Assembly: GCF_002443255.2 (NCBI RefSeq)
Contig: NW_019211459.1
Span: 21,664,147 to 21,728,146, forward strand
Source of the DNA: Varroa destructor
Taxonomy: Eukaryota; Arthropoda; Arachnida; Mesostigmata; Varroidae
DNA: 64,000 bases
Reading direction: 5' to 3'
Shown here: in pieces, positions 41,501 to 56,500 of the stretch
Layout of the letters: each line of letters starts with the position of its first letter
Position numbering within the stretch: the first letter of the stretch is position 1
Notes under the pieces: model-generated
Seen by the model: the letters and a program-made list of their open reading frames with translations, nothing else
Databases searched by the model: none
What the model was told of the DNA's origin: nothing
Translations under genes and position numbers: made by a program

Positions 41501-44500
41501 CTGGTGACAATCGACGCTTCGTCGTCGGGGTTACCCGGTACGGGCAGATAGTCGACTATTCCAGGACCTATTCCGCCAAGGTACACATTCGTGATGATAT
41601 TTCGGCCACCGACTCCAACAGGGTCTTGGATACTCTTTGAGACGAGTACCTGTTGTGTTTGCTGCTGCTGTTGAGCCAGCTGATCCGCCTTCCGGACAAA
41701 CTGTGGCGAGTTTAATAGAACCTTAAATACAAAAGAAACCGATTGAATGTTGTGAAGATATTGCACGAGACTAAAAAGCGCTGACATTGCTCATGCTTAT
41801 ATAATAGGAACAGTATTTGGTAGTGCTATAATTATTTCAATACACCGAATAGTGATTTGAGCGGGTCTCAATGCTTTATTATACCATTTTGATTCTGTTT
41901 ATAATATATATAACGCGTTTTATATACAACGTGAATATTTTTTTGCGGAACTTATTTGAAGCTTTGATTCAGAATCGATTTCACTGCACTGAAGTGTCAT
42001 AGAATAATTAATTATCTTCAGTCGTACCTGTACGTTGGTAACGTTCGGGTTATTGTTATCCTTGGATGTGTCATAATAACCCGAGTCAGTATGCCCAGCT
42101 AGAGAAGCATCCAGGACAGATTTGCCACCTCCAGTGGTTCCCACAAAGGTGCCCCTTTCATCACTCTGCGTAGCTCCCAAACGTGGCCGATTATGAACTG
42201 CACCGCTTGCGCCGGTGCGTGGACCAAATTGACTCTCTCGCGGGACGTTTCCCGGGGGCAATGTGCTATCATGAACAGCTGAGGTATTGTCTTTGTCCCC
42301 ACTATCGTCAGGATCGCTCTGGATAAAACTGCGATCAGAATAAAATTATTGAGAGTTATCACAGATCGTCTAGATAGAGGATCAAAAATTATTCGTACCT
42401 TTTAACGTCTACCAATCGTATTCATAGTATTAATAAGTGCGTACTTGCTGTTAAGTACGTAGGTAAAGGCAGACTAAACAAACGAGATGGTCCACGGAAG
42501 AAGGCGGAATCCTCTAGTCAAAAAACTTATTATTCTTCTGATATGTAAATAATCGAACAATTCACATAAACAATAATAATAATATATATATATATATAAA
42601 ATGTAAACCGAACATCTAGCGTGTACTGCAAGAATAGATCGATTGGCAGCCGTTCATATTTGCTCGCGCGTCATGTACAGCCCTAGTTTGAGTCCTCTAT
42701 GATCTGACAAACACAATTTTGTCTAGCCAGCTAAAATGAAATGAAGCTTTCGCTGCACCCAGAGCTTTGCGCCTATTTTTACGAATAGAAAAAAAAAAGG
42801 ACCGAGTGTCGGCCAAGTCTTGCCCAACGGAAGAGCCTCTTGTGGTGCTACTACTGCACGCAGATTCTCATGAATAATAAGAAAGACGTCCTCCATCCCC
42901 ACTCGTAGGTCGTTGGCTCATGCTGGTGCAGATGAAGCCAGCAAGGAATCTTCGCTGAAGGCAAAACGAATAACAGTAAAAAAATAACTTTTGCTGTTTC
43001 TACCTATATATAAACGTAGTGGGCGGGCTATACAGCATGGCCAATTCGAGTAGGTTCAACCCGAAACAGCAGAGCTCTCATCATTCGTCCTGCCAAAGTC
43101 GATTTTTCCAGTATAATAACCAGCTAATTTTATTTGAAAGATGCTAATAGAGGATGACAAAACTGCTTATTATATATGTATAACTTTAGTTCGAAGCATA
43201 CGGAGAGGTTTAGATGTATGCTGGTATTGATTTTGTTTGCTGGGTATGTCTAAACTATACTCCATAAGAGATGTATAAAGATGCTGATTTGCTTTGACGT
43301 TTCTCATCAAGAATAGGTCCGGTATTTGAAATTCATATTACTAATAAGTCTGGCTGTGTGAGCAAATCATCCACGCGTAACTCGAACTTACTTATGTTGT
43401 AACCAGCTGTCCACATCATGAACATCGGTGATCTTGGAAAAAGGCAAGGCTCCATGAAGGACAAGATATTTGGCCACGGATGAGTTCCCCCGTGATAGGG
43501 CCGCATCAAGTGGAGTCATGAGGACACTCTGTAAACGAGATATAACAGAGTTAGAGCAGGAACTTGAAGAAATTCAAGAGAATTCTACTGCAAAGAAAAT
43601 CCACTTTGTATGTTATATTCTATCTGAATATATCTTAGATCATCTTGGCTAATAAAGTGTTCAACTAGAGTAAACCTATGGTAAATAACGGAAATCGAAC
43701 TCTAGTAGCTAGTAGAACTGGTAAAGCAAAATACGCAGCTTCCATCGCTCCGCGTAATTTCCTAACAAATTAGAGCGTTTCAAAGTCAGGTCTATAGGCT
43801 ACCGACTGAGACAATCCGTGACTTCTCCGAGTACTGAAACGACTAGTTTTGTAACCAACTTACTCCACGTAACTTTATAGTAGTAGTAGTAGTAGTAACT
43901 TAATAGAATAAAATTCTTTGGAAATTGCTAAAATAACAAGTACATCTCTATTTTAGTATCATATCTTCATCAGCATCTAGCATAAGAGCAAGATTTGTAC
44001 GTTTTCAGTAACAGCTAAATACGGAGTTAAGACAAAAGGCACGGCCAACATTTACTTCATAATATGCAGAATTATTACGAAAACAATCTAGCATTACTCC
44101 CACTATACAATCTCGGACAGCTACCTACCTAGGATTTCGGAACATCTTGATCCTGACTCGAAAAATCATCGAACGCTATTCTAGTGCAGGTTCAGGAACT
44201 CAGGCGACAGGTTCAATATTATTAACGTTACACTAATTGCGTCTTTGCAATAGTTTCGTTCACGTAAACTCCGCATTGTTTTCAGTGTTGCCAGCTTGTG
44301 GTAAAATATTCATAATCACGGTAGTAGTAGGAGGATTTAGTATACCTTATTAGTCCTCATAACAGGATTCACGGTGGCGCGGAAGTCCATGAGGACTTTG
44401 CACATCTCGATGGAGTCGCCAAGCGCAGCGATATGTAACGCCGTCTTGCCACTAGAATTGGCCGCATTGACAGATGACGCTTGATGGTCGAGCATCCAAT

Positions 44501-47500
44501 GGACTAATTCGCGACGACCTGCAAAAAATTAGAGTGCACGAGTCACTACGAGGTTACATATCTTAGTTCAACGCGCGTCTATACGTGCACCGAAATGTGT
44601 TGTGATCCTGTAGCCCGCTGACTGAATCCTGTTTGAGCCTCTGAGAATGTTTTGGATTATGCGATGCTTCTGCAAACTATTACTGCTTGACTATTAGCTT
44701 ATGTACTCAAAACAGAAAATATTTACAGCTGAATGCAGTTCTGGGTGGGTGGGGTGGGGGGGAGGGGGTACAGTTCTTCGACATGACATACAGGATACCA
44801 ACTTCTTTACTATATGTTATTCACTTAATATCTACTATTCTATGCTAGTGCAAATACGTATATATGAGAGCCGACGATGTATTATAAATGAGGTTCAAAT
44901 TTTCAGTTTGGGCTAAATGGGCAGGAACGCGATTGTACTTAGTCTCTAAACTAACTTGTGTGACTATAGGGGTGGATTAGAGTGAAGTTGACGGTGAGTA
45001 AAAGTTTCTCGGTCACCCGAAGCCTTAACGAGATTCAGCTCCTGTAATCGACCAGGGTCTCAGAGCGTGCACTGTTCCCCGCCACGTAGGCGTATATTGA
45101 ATATCTACCGTTGTGCGTGCTTCACCACCGACATGCACTTTTTAACTCACCAGTCTGCTGCGCTAATGCACGTTACCAGAACTAGAATCGCTTAAATCGC
45201 TATGTAAATTTGTATTCAAGTAAGAACTTGACTGGTCCACGAAGACTAATTGTGAATAAGATCAGCTCGGCGAAAACTATTTTTTTATGGAAACCGGGTA
45301 GCTCTCCCAGGAAGGATCGACTGAGGATTTTGAGTTGGCGGCCAGCCTTCCCCTGCGTTAGGACGTAACCTTATAAATATATGTATAGAGTTAGAGGGGA
45401 AAAAGGGCTGGCGCCTGGGGCAGGGCGAAATCGGACATATGGAGAAATGTTTCTTCGCCAGTGAACTCGTTACGCAAGCCCAACTATGGCTGGATAGCGT
45501 AAACAACGATAGCAGCACGATGGCCGCTGGTTATTGAAAGCAGCTTTGTGGGTCGTCGCGAAATTTCTTTTTCTCTTTGGCTGTCAATAATTTCTGTTAT
45601 ATCTATTAGCTACCCAAAAGAAAGGTTCGCGTACCGAAATAATTTGTATGGTTGCCACAATAAAATAAAAACTTGAACGTTTATCTCTGATGCTACTGTC
45701 CTTGTCAAGCGCTACCTTAGACGGCTGCTGGACCTTGCCAGCAAAACACAAACCGTGTGCTTACGCCTGGTTTCAAACCTAGGTACAGGAATATGTAACG
45801 CTTCGAGGTATTCGTGAAGTTGCGCAAACCTCAACAAATGTATACATGTATATATAACATCAGTTCGCACATCAGTGAAACAGAACTTTTCAATGACAAG
45901 CGTAGTTACATTTTGCTATACATCTATATAGGAATACTTGCAAACTTTCATAAATTGTGCATTTTTTTTTTCTTTATCTTCAATACGACATTTCGTCACA
46001 GTTTGTTGAATCAGCTTAACATTTTCATCTGTACCTGAATAAACAGCGTCATGCAATGGCAGATCGCCCTTCGCATTGCGTATCCATAAGTTGGCGCCAT
46101 TATGGAAGAGTATCTTGAGCGTTTCGAGTTGTCCCTTCGATGCACCGCAGTGTGATGCTCTACGAGGTAAATAAATGAAGGTTAGAGCAGACGAAGAGGG
46201 TGAAGTAAAGCTAAATAGCGTTAGTAAATCGATGCAGCAAATATAGTCGACAGTAGCAATAAAAATCAAACAACTATTGTTCGTTGAAAATTTTATATCT
46301 ACGCACGCTTTTAAAATACATTGCCTTTCTAACAAATACTTGTTACTTGGCTCTAGAAGTGGAGTTGAATTCCATAGTACAAATCAAACTGATCTTTTGA
46401 ATGAGCTTAAAAGATTCTAATTCACTAATTATTGTACAGTATACAGCGTTGTGGTGAAGTATCGATATCTGTTCAAGTTCAACCAGGGATGCTATCAGGG
46501 CTATGAAGCATGAGTACCTGAATACGCAGCTTCATTACAGAGAGGGCTGTTTTTAATACCATTATACGATAATTTATTCCACTTTGATTTCTTTGAAGTA
46601 CAAAAAATCCAACAAACTGAATACAAGCCGTATACGATAGACGACAAACGGACTCAGAGGACAGAGCTATTAAACTTCAGCTTAAATGTAACAGAAACGC
46701 GAATTCTCGACACTTTTCCTCGCTCGTTTTAAATTGTTGGTAAAACCTATCTCCGATAATAATGGTCTTTGGATATTAAAAATAATAGCCGTAATTATTC
46801 TTTAAGCAAACCAACTCAGCATGGGTTGCTGCATCCCCACCCTTATATATACATAAAGTAATATTTTTTGAAAAATCTTACGTTCTGCCTTTCTTGTCTT
46901 GCAGATTAGGCTGTGCGCCGTGTTTGAGAAGAAGGGCTGCGCAATCAGCATGTCCTAAACTAACGGCGTAGAAGAGTGGAGAACAACCGTTCAGGTCTGG
47001 AACATCAACAGCTGCTGAACAGAGGGCCAACAGCGTCTCGCAGCATTCGGCCTGACCGCGGCTCGCCGCACAATGGAGAGCTGCAAATGAGGAAGCGTGA
47101 CAATTCAAGCTTATGACGACAACTATCACGATAAGCACAACAGGGCATATAAGGCTCTAAAGAATCTAAGATAACTATTATAAGAGGAGGAGTTTAAGGC
47201 GCGCTTAGCTCCAAATGCTTTGGCTGCTGACATTCGTCTTACATAAAATGTGCATCTTTTGGTTTTTTGTTTTTTTTTTTCTAGAATTCATAAAAACAGT
47301 GTCCTATTTTCAGCAGGAAATTTCACTCTACAATAGGCTGTCTTGCGGTCTGTCTGCATTATATAACACGGCGATTTATTAATTTACTCCTATGTGTATT
47401 ACTCGACGAGCCCACTGGGCCCAGAATCGCTGCGCGTGACATTTAAGTTTCTTTGTGATTCGCGTTTACGGCGTAACTCGTGGCTCTGGGCCTATATTTT

Positions 47501-50500
47501 TAAACTTCAAGCGCAATAAAGTTAGATTCGAATCACCGTGCCAGAACTTAGTCATGTATGAAATCCTCTTCAACTGTCAACCTAATCAGTTGAAACGCTA
47601 TCGTCGTTGATGAAACCAACCGTGTCTAGTGAATTGTTTACTAGTTACGGAAGGGGTAAACGTATTCGACACACCGCGAACTTAACAGCTCAGAAAGTTC
47701 ACTCCGATGTCCTGGGGCAGTGTCTTCACAGGAACAAAACAGGATAGACCCGCAGGAACTACCTTGATGCATAAAGTCCGCCGATGCGGTTTTATTGTGA
47801 GAAGTCTAATACGCACAACTGACTACCGCCTAGCGCGACGTCCAACTGCATCTACATATCAGTGTTTAATTGCGGCAATAAGATAAACAGGATCGCGCGT
47901 GGGTGACGCTTTAAGGGATCGACTATTTAAGACTATTTATTTCTTAAATGATTTTTACACGCTGATCAACGAGACGATTAGACCATACGCAATTCCGACC
48001 CTAAATATCTAACTCTTAAAGAAAGCGTATTGCTAAAGCACGTCTGTAAAAGTAGCCTGAGACGCCCGATACTATTTTCATCTATACGTGTTTACCGAAT
48101 GTAAATATGACTAATAGATCGTCTTCCTGTCCTAATTACTAACCAGTAAGGCCGTCCTTGTCGGCCGAATGCACATCGGCGCCGGCATTGATTAGCTCTA
48201 GAATCGCGTCTGCTGAGGCGCTGGCACAATACGTCTTCGACGGAAGCGTCTCACCTGACGCAGCCCAGAGCAGGGGGCCACGACCGTCGGCGTCTTCAGC
48301 GGATACACTCACTCCTGCCACAGGACAAAGCGAATGTGTGCGCGCATCCAGACGAACAGTAAAGAAGAGTAAACGTAGAGAAACGTTAGGTGGGATTTAA
48401 CTAATCCAGGCCACAGCTAAACTAGATCTGGAACATCTTCCCGAGCTCTGTCATTTGTTTCTAATGAGCAGGTAGCAAAGTATCAATGCGTTAAGCGACC
48501 TGCCATAGTTCGGATGCTAAATAAAGATATCTGTGCCATAGGATAAGTGCTAGAAATTAACGGGATATAATTACATGAAAGGGTCGGTTCATGTTGTGTT
48601 CTCGTCATCGCGCACACATGTGCGTTATCTCCTATGAGAAGTTAGATTGGAAAAAGCACAGATATATTTCCAGTCCAATCAGTGAGCGCGTCATAGGTCT
48701 GGCGACTGCCAAAATCACGAGGCGGAAACCTGAACTTCGCGTTCGTATTTCTGGCCGGCATTTTTGTCATCATCGATAATATATACGTACTAATTATGTT
48801 CATGCTTTTACTATAGCAGGCCCTCGTAATATTGAAATTACATTTATAAGTCATAGAGACTAAATCTTAACGCCCACACTCATAGTTATTCGTTCGTTCG
48901 AAAAATCGCCATTAGAAATTGTATGTATTTATTGACAAAGGTAACTGACTGGGTTTCCAATGGATGATGTATGATTGCTTTTGGTGGAAGCTTCTATAAT
49001 TTAGACACCAGATTTACATTATAGCCTGTGGTATCCTGATACAATTTCTTCGCTCCCTCAGATGCCGGATGCTCACTTACCAAGCGAGATAAGCTTACGT
49101 AAGACGTGTAGAGATGCGCGGACATCGTTTGCCATTTCGGAGTTTGGCGCGCACATTTGAGCCGCGTAATGAATCGGATGTGCACCATTGACGTCCGCTG
49201 TAGATGGATCAGCACCCAGTTCGACGAGCATATTCAACAATTCCAGCTCACCGCACACTGAGCACGTAAATGACGCAGGTTAGGATAGGGCAAAACACGC
49301 AACCATCGGTTACCGTTCATGGGTAATCAGGTCGCAAGGTACACTATTGAAATATTGAAAAATATCGCCATTGATGTTAAGCACACTGTTCTAAGTAATG
49401 CTGTTGATTACGTACCCGTCGCCCAGTGAATACACGTATGCCGCTCATTGTCGACGCAGTTGATATCAGCTCCTTAATGAATCACAATGATATATTATAG
49501 ATTTTATGAAGCCGAGTCCATTGGAACGATCCAATCGGCTATAACTATGTAACATACTATCTTCAATTGCTTTGCGTTAGGGATTTACAAATAAGTGTTA
49601 GCTACGTAAGTATTGGGCACGTAAGTTGTGTAACGTATTGTACTTATAGAATAAATCTGTATACGATGAGGCGGTGATTTTGAATCGTAGCTAGATAAGA
49701 TAAACGAGACAATTTCTCGCTTGATAACTTCTCCTACTATTTTGCTCTAGTTGTTAAGTTATTAACAATTTGTACAAAGTTAATGTTTCAAATGCTTGGC
49801 ATTGCGGCTTATTTCTTTCAGCGAAAAGTTCCACCTGACATATAACTCAGTCTACTGAACAGAGACGTTGCTACTTCGGCATCATAGCGATTGAGCATGG
49901 CTACGTACATTTTAAGTTAATGTCTATTAGCAGTGTACAGCCATATATAGAAGTTTGAAACCGACCGACCTGCTGTTACGGTAAAGTAACTGCAACGGTG
50001 CGTGGGGAATTAGGCTAGAGTTGCTGCCAAACGCTCTAAGATACTTTTTCGAGGTCTATTTTTAGCGAAAAAAAAAAGACCAGCGGCCCGCTTCAGCGTA
50101 GGTTCATATTTCTAGCATTTGCTCCTTCGGTTCAGCCCAAACAAGCCTTAGAGTTCTTTTGCGGTGGAGAACCCAGTGTCCTACACCGGTGATCTCAATG
50201 TTAGATCAAGCGGCGTATTGGGGATACGATGAATGTGCGTACTTGACGTGACGACAATAGGATCAATGCACGAAAAAGCTGCCTTTGGGCAGCGTACAAG
50301 TAATTAAAACTTATCGTTTATCAGTAGAGATGACAACTATATCTATTCCGCTGTAGAACTCGCTCACTTTTGCAAACCGCTCTTTGAAAATTGATTCTAT
50401 TCTGTTCATTCAATTGGGCTTCCGGAGAGGACCAAAAAGGTAAAAGCCCGTGTACTATTTGGTGTGCGAGTTGTTATGATTTGCTATGATTGGTATCGAG

Positions 50501-53500
50501 AGTCAGCTTAGGATAGGTAGCGTTTCATTTGGCCGAGACGGCGGACTTTTTCGTAGTGACCAAAAACTCGGGGGGGAGCGAAGGATGATAATAGCAGGCA
50601 GCAAACCCCGAGAATCATAATTCGAAAGTAGAACACAGAAAAATAGGGTCAGCTACACCTTTTTTTGTACTGCTTTGGTTCTTTTAGGTTCGGTTACATC
50701 TCAGTGATGCTGGTTAACTGTTACTCTCGTGCTGCACAATAGTGCTCTCATGTAGTACATATCGAATAATAACGTCTAGTTGAAAAACAGTGTTGTAGTT
50801 ACAGCCTAGTTTTGACAATCCTTTGAACTCGGAAAAAACACTTACATAGCTAACACTTACTAGATAAATATCAGTCATATTGCTTAGACCTCAGGGTATG
50901 TGATAGTGATCGATTATACGCCGTATAGAAAGACAGGGAAAGCTGTTCTTTTACATGAGTGCCTGCTAAATGTCAACGGCGTTATGCTAACGACTTCTAA
51001 CTTGAATGAAATTGAAGGATGCCAGGAAAAAATATGCGATGCCCCTGTATCATCCTCTGGTCGCAAGCCACAGTAAACAAGCGTTGTGGTTTGCTTCCCT
51101 GCTAACCTTTGTCAATAAGGTACATCGTGATCGTTCTGTTCCCACTGATTACGGCGAAGTGCAGGGCCGTATAACCGTCTTCATCCTGAACATTCAGTAA
51201 CCCTAACATAAGAAGGAACAACACAACATTAATTAGAATTAAGTTGTAATTACATCTCTATTCTGTACGATCTATAGTTTACGAGGTTTCCTCTGTCAAG
51301 TTCACAGTCGTAATGAAGAACAAACAGCATATAGATCACAGAACGACAGGATCTAAATAATTTGTCAGGTGGGGAAAGCTTAGTTCCGCTTCGATCCCCT
51401 ACTTCTGATCCATGCACTGAGCGAACAACGTATTATAGGTCGAACAGTTTTCAATAGTTCGTATACACGTATTCCAGTATTGAAGTCCTACATAGTTCAT
51501 TTATCTCGAACTCTGTAAAACACGTGGCGTTATTACTAATTCAGGTGACATCTTTACGCAGGTGTAGAGGAACTGCCCATAGCGTCTCGCATACTGCGAT
51601 ATATAGGGGTCTGTGTTCGTGTGGACGCCAGCAGCAATTGCCATAGACATCACACGAAACGGAAAAAAATTAATTTCAATTCACGAAACATTCGGTTTCA
51701 GATTTGACCTTACAGAAGATTTTGTTCATTTATAAGGCTAACAATCGAAGGAAGCAGCGAAAAAGTAGTAAATAATTTTTGGAGAAAAATAACCATGGAG
51801 ATTTGGTAGTAACAATGAAGAGGGCCTGGGTGAACAGGGAAAAAAAACATACGAATAGATAGGAACATCACTTCGCTCGAACGATTTGAGAAATTCTACT
51901 TTACTGCCACACGTGTCAGATTCGTATTATGGACGCAGATGCGTAGGTAAGCTTGATTGGAAAATTTCGACGGCGTACACATGGGAACTGTCTAAGGGTA
52001 GTCAGATCTGGTTTGAATACATTTGTTTATGCGATACCTTGATGTCAGGGGGTGCTGTCTACTTCGTGTGTGAACAAATTCAACGTGTGCGGAAATCAAA
52101 CGTAATGTACGATTCGAGTGAGACCGTGTTTTTTTCTTTACTTTGAGCAAATGAAGGTTATTTGTGGTTAGGCGCATTGAGGAGACCTGTCATTAGCTAA
52201 CTTATGCGAAAATTACAATGTACCACTGACGCAAAACGATCTACCACTTTTTCATAGCCTTATTATAACGAAAACGCTCAACAAGTAGTGGAACCGTAAC
52301 ACGCAACTATATTTTAGTCAGAATTAGCTGAAATTCATTCGCACGGAGGCTTTCAGGGTTAGCTCTCAATAGGTCAAAAAAACTGCTGCGGTAGGTAACT
52401 ACATGATTGAAATTACGGATATTGGATACAAAGAAGTGCCCATCTCGACATACGTCAAGGCACGACACAGACGTAAAGCTGAGCGACCTTGGAGGCTTCT
52501 CCCATCTCAGAGAGCAATCCTTGTGTCGCCAAGAGATACCGAATTTAATTAATGACAATTTCAAACTTACAATTCCAGCAATTTTTCTTTACCTGGATCA
52601 TAATGTAGAAGAAGCTCTGCGCACGCAGTGGTAAGATTTTCGGCACAATAATGAAGCGCCGTTTTGCCTGTCCTATCTCGTACGGATGCTGCTTCCGACT
52701 AGAAATTGACACATAAACATAATGTCATTAGTTAGACAACTGGATAGTGACCTTTGTAAACGACTTCAATCAGCGCTCACTTTTGTAATAGCGGTAAATG
52801 TCAGTTCCTTTTGGTCGAGATGAGAATTCCTCATGAAGTTTCATAGATTTTCTTCGTAACTGTAAATTAACAAAATTGGCCTAGTTAATTATGCCACTAG
52901 ATTACTATGCTCATTCAACACGGCGATATGAGACGGTCGTAGGGGGCAAACAATTAACCAACTATCTCTTGCCATAGTAATAACTGTCTGCTGATCTTCA
53001 AATTTTCCCCGTGCTTCGAAACAAATGTTTGCTAAAGATCAGCTAAAATACGTAGTTTTTTGACACATTGACGAAGTGAAATCCCGTCCCATAGCTTTAA
53101 AAATCACGACGCAAAAATGACTAGGTTGTCCCTTATATTTAGTAGAGGCTCTTGGATACGTCGCTATATTATAAGGATACCATTGAGGACGTCTTAGACC
53201 TTTTTCTTATCAGGAAACAAAAAAAAAAAACAAAATAATCTCTTTGATGGAGTTTAGATTTCCCGAACGTGTTACACCCGACCACTTCTAACTTACAATA
53301 GAAGATTAAAAGTGTAATAGCGTCAATATATACCAGGATCAGGCTAAGGTGTACGCTGAGATACGGCAGAGAATGAAAAATACTTACAGTAACATTACGC
53401 CAGTCCTGCTTGCTTTTCTACGTTAGCGCCTGATGCTTTGAGATTAGCAGACAATACAGAGGCACTGTTTACTGCTGAGCGAACTGCCGGGACAGCTTCA

Positions 53501-56500
53501 ATTAATTAAATTGACCGGCTTTGATAACGTGACTCGAATTGTGTACTGTAGAACCCTGGGACTCTGATAAACTTGGGTCTGCGAGTGGGCGCAGATGTAG
53601 CTGAAATTACTATGACATCGGCTGTACGGAATGCTTGAAGGGTCACAATTTTACAGATTAAATATGGTACTCCAGTATCAGCGGTAGATGTTCAATACTT
53701 CAATTGGAATATTCTCTAATACCTCAGTGTGAAGTGTTCCACATGTAAATCATCCCATGAGAGCAACTGAGTAAACGGAGCACGCCCGATGCCCTTTGAG
53801 GATGTGCGCGGAAATTAGTTTAAAATGTGGGCCACGGATATTAGGTACAAAGATCGGTGTTGGTGAGGATAATTCGATATATTTGGCATATTTACCAAAT
53901 AGAAACAAGTGTATGACCACCAGCTGCTGTAGCGTATAACTTAGCCTTAATTGGTTTGCCTTCTCATCTACAATATTCTCGTAGCTATAACCCTGGCACA
54001 ACGTCTCCATGAATATCCTGTTTCAACTTCGTTACTTTACGCGATATTACCATAATGTGTCGGCGTAGTCATGAACGTTTTACGCAGCCTTCCATCTATC
54101 CTCTACGAGAGGAACGTCAGCGGCGCCGCTGTCGTGTTTGTTGAGCGGCAGTGTCACAAGGTCATTTCTCTTTAGTCGTCAGTAACGCCAAGTTTGCCGA
54201 GAGCAAGCCAAAGTAAACCTTGTGATCGACCTCCCAGCCGCCTTCGCCCGCCCCTTGCCTTAGGAAACTGCTAGTGATTTCGCAGCAGCGCAAAAAATGG
54301 GAGAAACTGACAAGCGTTGTCTTTCGTTACCTGCAGTTGCGACACCCGAGTATATGTTATCTGAGTTGTAAAAGACGCAAGGAACTGCTCTGGCGATCAC
54401 ACTTCCGAAACAGGCGACATGCTAGATCTTATTATAAGGCTCCGCGGACATTAAGGCGTCCTAGCAGACATGAATGAAGAAATCGAGAGTGCGTTTTTCT
54501 TACGGCTCCTTTCCAGCAGCAACGATGGCGATTAGTCACAGAGTAAGCTGGTCGGATACCTGTTTGCTCCTGGAATAACAAAATCTAGCTGAGTCGGACA
54601 ACTCCTGCTCATTTATCAGGTCGAGTATAGAACACCGTAAGATGCTGGGCGTTGACCGTTTGCTGCATCTGGCTGTTGGTTGAAGGAGGGAGCAGGCACG
54701 GAACGCCGTGGACGACAGTAAACGACGCAATCGTTGCATGTGAGACTAGGTCGTACTGTCGATTAAGGACGCTACAGCTCACGAAACACAAATTCTTCGC
54801 AGCTATAGAAATTACAAACACATACTAGTTGTAAGCAAGCTAGCAACTACAGTACTGAGAGGTAGTTTGTGAGACTCTTTACGAAGAAGAGCAGCGTGGA
54901 AAACGATGGAACGGTTCGAACGATCTTGACTGAACACGTCCCAGATGCCGCTTCATAGGGATGAATCATTAGGGGTTTAGCCATGAATACTGTCCCCTTG
55001 GTGCCGTTTATCTTGGTTGGCAATTAATTCAAGTTGCAAATAAATGCCAAAAAAAAAACTTGCGCGGACATTTTTTTGACAGGCTTTATACATTTTGGCC
55101 ACCAACGATAGCCTTGCGCTAAGATTGTTGCCTATTAACTTCGAATCTGTAAACAGCCGAAAGATTCTTGAGAGCACGTCGCACATAGCGCCGCTAGTTG
55201 AATTACCTAAATATGAGCCAGGCTAGATGATAAAAACACTGCGCACACGTTTGTGTGCGGGTAAAGATAAAAACTGATTTGATTAGTTATTCACAGTTGG
55301 AGCCTTTTTTAGTCTAATTAGCTACCTAAAGAAGGTTACAATGCAGGATGTGTTAAGGCATATTTTGGTAGAATTGTACTAGAGTTTTTGGTACTAAAAA
55401 AGTCACTTCTTTTTAAAATAAAACCAAAAATTTAGCTAAGGCAGAGACTTGTTCAGTATTTGAGCGAGGCTCTGCTATTCCGTACCAGTCACGATTTTTC
55501 CCATTCGTTAGCTCCATTATTAAAAAATTGTTCGTCAATTTAGGAAAAGCGTACTTGCAAAGGATTGGTGGTATTTCCGAACGCAGGTACCGGCTTTTAC
55601 CCGTGTGGCCATTTCGCCCCATCGGCTCAACAGACTAACTTACAGGCATTCTTTTTTTTGCAAGGCTTCGGAAATGGCTGCTGAAGCCTACTACGAAGCT
55701 TGCAACTCAATAAACTTAAGTTTTACCCTACTTTCCCAAGGTTCTCGGTCGGTATATACTGCTATGGAATTGAGTCGCTTTCATATGTTTGCATATATAT
55801 GATACTTGAACACTACGTAAATATGCGTTAGCAAATCGTCGCCATCGATAAACCGTGAAATTCAAACTATCGAGAAGGCATAGCACACAGTTTTGGACAC
55901 TTATTGTTGTCACCAGGGGGCAATGACTGACTCATCGCAAAATTCGCTCCTTGAAACAGCAGTTTTTGGCAATACAATGATCCCATGTTCAGAGCATCCT
56001 ACTCGCACTTCACACACCCATAGAAGGAAAAAACATCTAAGTACAATACAAGACTTCAAGTTCTCGAACAGCACGAAGAACAATACGTTGTTTAGAAATG
56101 AGATCACCCCCGGAGGGAATGCCCTTATAGAGACACTGAAAACGTCCACGATTTTTCCGAAGAAAAATCTGTGCAACTGACATTCGGCCAAAAGGTAAAG
56201 CCTCTTTGAAAAAAAAAACGTGTAGAATTGTACCGCTAGCAATAAGGCAATGCAAATCCTTAAAACATATTTTTGTACCTATGTAAATATATGTAATATA
56301 CCAATATTAAAATATACTCCCGTTATGGAAAATTGGCTAGAAAATGCTAAGTACGTATTTGCCAGAAGATTCGTATTTTTGCCAACGCAAAACAGTTATT
56401 GGTAAGAACAGGCGACCTAGTTAATCGTCTTGCATTAAAAAAAAAAAAATTAAAATAATCTTTTTATTTATTTAAATAAAAGTCGCTTCGAGAGTTCCTC

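Noticed and set aside
42120..42150. Gly-Gly-Gly-Lys-Ser in exon 11 as a P-loop nucleotide-binding motif
   Set aside because: The GxxxxGK[ST] spacing is not met and there is no preceding beta-strand or Walker B; the region looks disordered.
42100..42362. Second minus-strand frame over exon 11 (87 codons)
   Set aside because: It is a shifted shadow of exon 11; only the other frame continues in phase from exon 10 and into exon 12.
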